From contig NZ_JACHMN010000002.1 in NCBI RefSeq assembly GCF_014204945.1, forward strand, positions 310,001 to 374,000: DNA of 64,000 bases, read 5' to 3'. The notes beneath the pieces were generated by a model. That model was given only the letters and a program-made list of their open reading frames with translations. It made no database searches and had not been told where the DNA came from. This stretch comes from Allocatelliglobosispora scoriae (GTDB lineage: Bacteria > Actinomycetota > Actinomycetes > Mycobacteriales > Micromonosporaceae). Each line of letters starts with the position of its first letter. The stretch's first letter is position 1. Shown one piece after another: positions 61,538 through 64,000 of this stretch. Position numbers and translations under genes: made by a program.

Positions 61538-63430
61538 CTAGTCGGCGTAGCCGATCTTCTGCAGGTCGAACCAGGTGCGGTAGTGGCCCTCCCGGCCGAG
61601 CAGCTCATCGTGGGTGCCCTCGTCGATCAGCCTGCCCTCGTGCATGACGAAGATCCGGTCCGCGTGGCGTACGTTGGCGAGCCGGTGCGTGATGAGCACG
61701 GTGGTCCTCGTCCCCTGCCGGGCCCGGACCTGCTCGAAGAGCGCCGCCTCCGCGCGGGCGTCGAGCGCCGACGACGGCTCGTCCATGATCAGCAGATCGG
61801 CGTCGCGGTAGAAGCCCCGGGCTGCGCTGATCCGCTGCCACTGGCCGCCGGAGAGGTCCTGCCCGCCCTCGAAGGCGCGGTCGAGCAGGGTCTGGTAGCC
61901 GAAGGGCAGCTCGACGATCATGTCGTGCGCGACGGCCGCCTTCGCCGCGGCCTCCACCTCGGGCAGCCCGTCGTCCCGGCCGATCGAGCCGAGCCGGATG
62001 TTCGTCTCCGCCGTGAAGGGCCAGCGCCACTGGTCCTGGGTCACCGCGGCCATCGCCGCCCGCAGCGTCGTCTCGTCGACGTGGTCCAGCCGGTGCTCGT
62101 CCCACCACACGGCACCCGTGCTGGGCAGGCGCAGCCCGGCCAGGATCGTGGCGAGGGTGGTCTTGCCGGAGCCGTTCTCACCCACGAACGCCACCGTCTG
62201 TCCGGCGTGGATGGTGAGGCTCACCCCGTCGACCGCAGCGCGGGGCCGGTCCGGATAGGTCAGCGTCACACCGTCGAGCCGCAGGGTGCGAAACGGCGGC
62301 GGCGAGACGGGCTCGGGCGGCTGCGGGGGGACCCGGGCCATCGCGCGGTTCTGGAACTCGACGAGGTCGCGCAGGTGGCGGCCATCGGCGTACAACTCGT
62401 TGATGTAGATGGTGGTGACGTGGAGCGAGCCGCGCGCCGCCTGGAGCGCGACGATCGCGGTGATCGCGGCCGCTAGCGGGATCGCGCCGCTGACGAGCAG
62501 CCACGCGAGCAGGGCGTAGACCCCGGCGGAGCAGGCGCCGGCGATGATCGAGCCGATCGTGGTGGTCGCGGTGACCTCGCGCGCGAGCCGCAGCTGCGCG
62601 GCGGTCTCGGTCGCCATCACCCGGTCGTACTGGCCGAGCAGGTAGTCACGCAGGTGGTAGGCGCGCAGTTCGGTGGCGGAGTCGCGCCGTGCCATCAGGT
62701 CGCTGAGCATCCAGATCCGGCGCCGCCGCACCGAGCCCATCAGGTACTCCCGGTAGCGCTGGCCGCCCGCCCGCAGCGCCGCCCATGCCTCCGGCACGAT
62801 CGCCGCGAGAAGAGCGACGGGCAACAACGGGTGGAGTACGCCGAGAGCCGTCCCCGCCGCCAGCACCCCGATGGCGCCCGCGAAGAGGTTGATCACGTTG
62901 CGGACGACGTCCCAGACGGCGTCGATGCCCCGGCCGCTGGCCCGTTCGAGCTCGTCGGTGAAGCCGTCGGAGTCGTAGGCGGCGAGCTCGACCCGGCTCG
63001 TCACCTCGAAGAGCCGGCGTTCGGCCTGCTGGCGCAGCCGGGGCTCCAGGCGTGACTGGGTCCAGCCGGAGGCGATGCCGAGCCCGGCCCGGACACCGGT
63101 GACCACGGCGAGCAGGATCAGCGCGGGCAGTGCGGCGGCGAACCGGTCGACGGTCGGCCCCTCGGCGAAGACCTCGATCAGCACCCGCTGTGTCGTGAGC
63201 AGGCCGAACGTCGACATGCAGCCGGCCGCCACCGTGACGGCGATCGTCGCGATCGTCCCCGCCCGGTCCGCGCCGTAGGCGAGCCGCAGCGCCTCGGCGA
63301 TGAGCCGCGGCAGCGCTTTCGCCACTCCGCGCAGGCCCGCCTCGATGCGGGCCTGCATGCCCGTCTCCCACCACATCGTCCGGAGCCTGGGCAGCCCCTC
63401 ATCGGTCTCGGCCGGCGAAGTCGTCGTCAC
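61538..63430 (-). CDS. ABC exporter half-transporter (TMD-NBD fusion), second copy
   Basis: 630 residues from GTG 63430 with GAGGGGGACGG upstream. Six membrane helices precede an ATPase with Walker A GENGSGKTT (about 415-422), TQDQWRWPF Q-loop, signature LSGGQWQR, Walker B LLIMDEPSSALD and H-loop ITHRLAN. It is a clear paralog of the exporter at 32926-34809; both share the NBD motif SGGQWQRI and a similar tail. Substrate is unknown. They could pair as a heterodimer only if expressed together. Confidence 0.92.
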   Translation of the reverse strand: MTTTSPAETDEGLPRLRTMWWETGMQARIEAGLRGVAKALPRLIAEALRLAYGADRAGTIATIAVTVAAGCMSTFGLLTTQRVLIEVFAEGPTVDRFAAALPALILLAVVTGVRAGLGIASGWTQSRLEPRLRQQAERRLFEVTSRVELAAYDSDGFTDELERASGRGIDAVWDVVRNVINLFAGAIGVLAAGTALGVLHPLLPVALLAAIVPEAWAALRAGGQRYREYLMGSVRRRRIWMLSDLMARRDSATELRAYHLRDYLLGQYDRVMATETAAQLRLAREVTATTTIGSIIAGACSAGVYALLAWLLVSGAIPLAAAITAIVALQAARGSLHVTTIYINELYADGRHLRDLVEFQNRAMARVPPQPPEPVSPPPFRTLRLDGVTLTYPDRPRAAVDGVSLTIHAGQTVAFVGENGSGKTTLATILAGLRLPSTGAVWWDEHRLDHVDETTLRAAMAAVTQDQWRWPFTAETNIRLGSIGRDDGLPEVEAAAKAAVAHDMIVELPFGYQTLLDRAFEGGQDLSGGQWQRISAARGFYRDADLLIMDEPSSALDARAEAALFEQVRARQGTRTTVLITHRLANVRHADRIFVMHEGRLIDEGTHDELLGREGHYRTWFDLQKIGYAD

Positions 63431-63519
63431 CCGTCCCCCTCACATCGACGCTTGAAACTATCGCTATCGTCGATGCCTGACGGACGGTTGTCGATGTGTT
63501 TGCCGGTGTCACCCGATAG

Positions 63520-63555
63520 AGCAGGGCCGGGCGGTGTGCTCCGCCTGGCCCTGCT
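63520..63555 (-). terminator. Terminator after the PRC-barrel gene
   Basis: A 15 bp stem with one mismatch (63520-63534 and 63541-63555) and a 6 nt loop lies 25 bp after the stop. Confidence 0.7.
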
Positions 63556-63579
63556 TCGCCCTCGGGGAGGAGGGAGTCC

Positions 63580-63987
63580 TTACAGCCGTACGTCGCCGTC
63601 GTGGCGCGTACCGCCCTCGTAGTAGGAACCGAGGTCCTTGCGGTAGATCTCGTCGTCACGCGACTCCGGGTCGTAACGCGGAGCGTCCTTGATCTGGTCC
63701 TTCGTCCGGTGGACGAAGACCTTGCGCTCGACGACGTCGATGTTGTCGATCACACCGGCGGGCAGCATCACCTTGGTACCGAAGATCCACGGACCGGTGT
63801 CGACGACGACATAGCTGCTGTTGGTTTCGTAGGTGGCCTCATCGATCTTGCCGATGCTGCCGTCGGTGGCCTCCACGTGGAAACCGACGAGGTCGCGCTC
63901 GCCCTGCTCGCCATGGGCGTCGTCCTTGTATTCCGTGAGGTCCCGGTAGTTCCACGGATCCCAGGCGGGGATGGGGTTCATCGTCAT
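63580..63987 (-). CDS. PRC-barrel domain protein
   Basis: 135 residues from ATG 63987, preceded by GAGGAGTTGAC. The first 75 residues include the PRC-barrel pattern DLVGFHVEATDGSIGKIDEATYETNSSYVVVDTGPWIFG and KVMLPAGVIDNIDV. The tail (about 90-135) is acidic and Tyr-rich (DPESRDDEIYRKDLGSYYEGG). Small PRC-barrel proteins are often stress-linked in actinomycetes; no specific role is visible. It is complete at the right edge. Confidence 0.88.
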   Translation of the reverse strand: MTMNPIPAWDPWNYRDLTEYKDDAHGEQGERDLVGFHVEATDGSIGKIDEATYETNSSYVVVDTGPWIFGTKVMLPAGVIDNIDVVERKVFVHRTKDQIKDAPRYDPESRDDEIYRKDLGSYYEGGTRHDGDVRL

Positions 63988-64000
63988 GTCAACTCCTCGT

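Overview
The window is 64 kb of high-GC DNA from an actinomycete. Its style suggests Micromonosporales: GC-rich third codon positions, many secreted carbohydrate-active proteins with FN3 and carbohydrate-binding modules, Tat and lipobox exports, several leaderless promoters, a LexA-type box on dinB, and no MalK-type ATPase beside the sugar ABC permeases. I did not confirm the taxon. No rRNA, tRNA, insertion sequence, prophage or CRISPR array was seen.

Layout. 1-14.5 kb is a carbohydrate-use locus. Four secreted DUF4832-type proteins lie on the minus strand (one cut by the window edge). Divergent from them are two CUT1 permeases, a solute-binding lipoprotein and a GH36 enzyme, followed by a ROK regulator. 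14.5-27 kb is mixed: a pentapeptide protein, a dimethylglycine/sarcosine dehydrogenase, a MarR gene with a symmetric divergent control region, an L,D-transpeptidase, a Cys-rich/Tat/MauE-like gene trio, dinB and several lipoproteins. 27-31 kb holds a divergent GH18 chitinase and GH75 chitosanase pair. 31-43 kb has a methyltransferase, an ABC exporter, TspO, an ABC-2 drug-type exporter with a divergent GbsR/MarR regulator, an FAD oxidoreductase with a divergent MarR, and a phosphotransferase. 43-47 kb holds defence-like genes: a small CHAT/caspase-like protein and a translationally coupled pair of a membrane-tethered class III cyclase and a PycTM-type membrane effector, which looks like a Pycsar anti-phage system. 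47-64 kb holds HutD, a sortase-anchored protein, a YihY-like protein, a lectin/beta-helix protein, methylglyoxal synthase, a DivIVA-like protein, a subtilisin carrying a trypsin domain nested inside an Ig-like domain, a discoidin-DUF1996 protein behind twin LacI-type operators, an autoregulated HTH/Clp-N operon, a second ABC exporter and a PRC-barrel protein.

Most gene ends carry strong inverted repeats. Six of them share a palindromic core CTCTT-G/C-AAGAG or a close variant, and two have the same 35 bp arm, 9 nt loop, 35 bp arm plan. The best candidates for new biology are the coupled cyclase/PycTM pair, the nested S8/S1 protease, the four-paralog DUF4832 locus, the Cys-rich/Tat/MauE-like trio and the repeated terminator family. 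All family assignments come from motifs read by eye.
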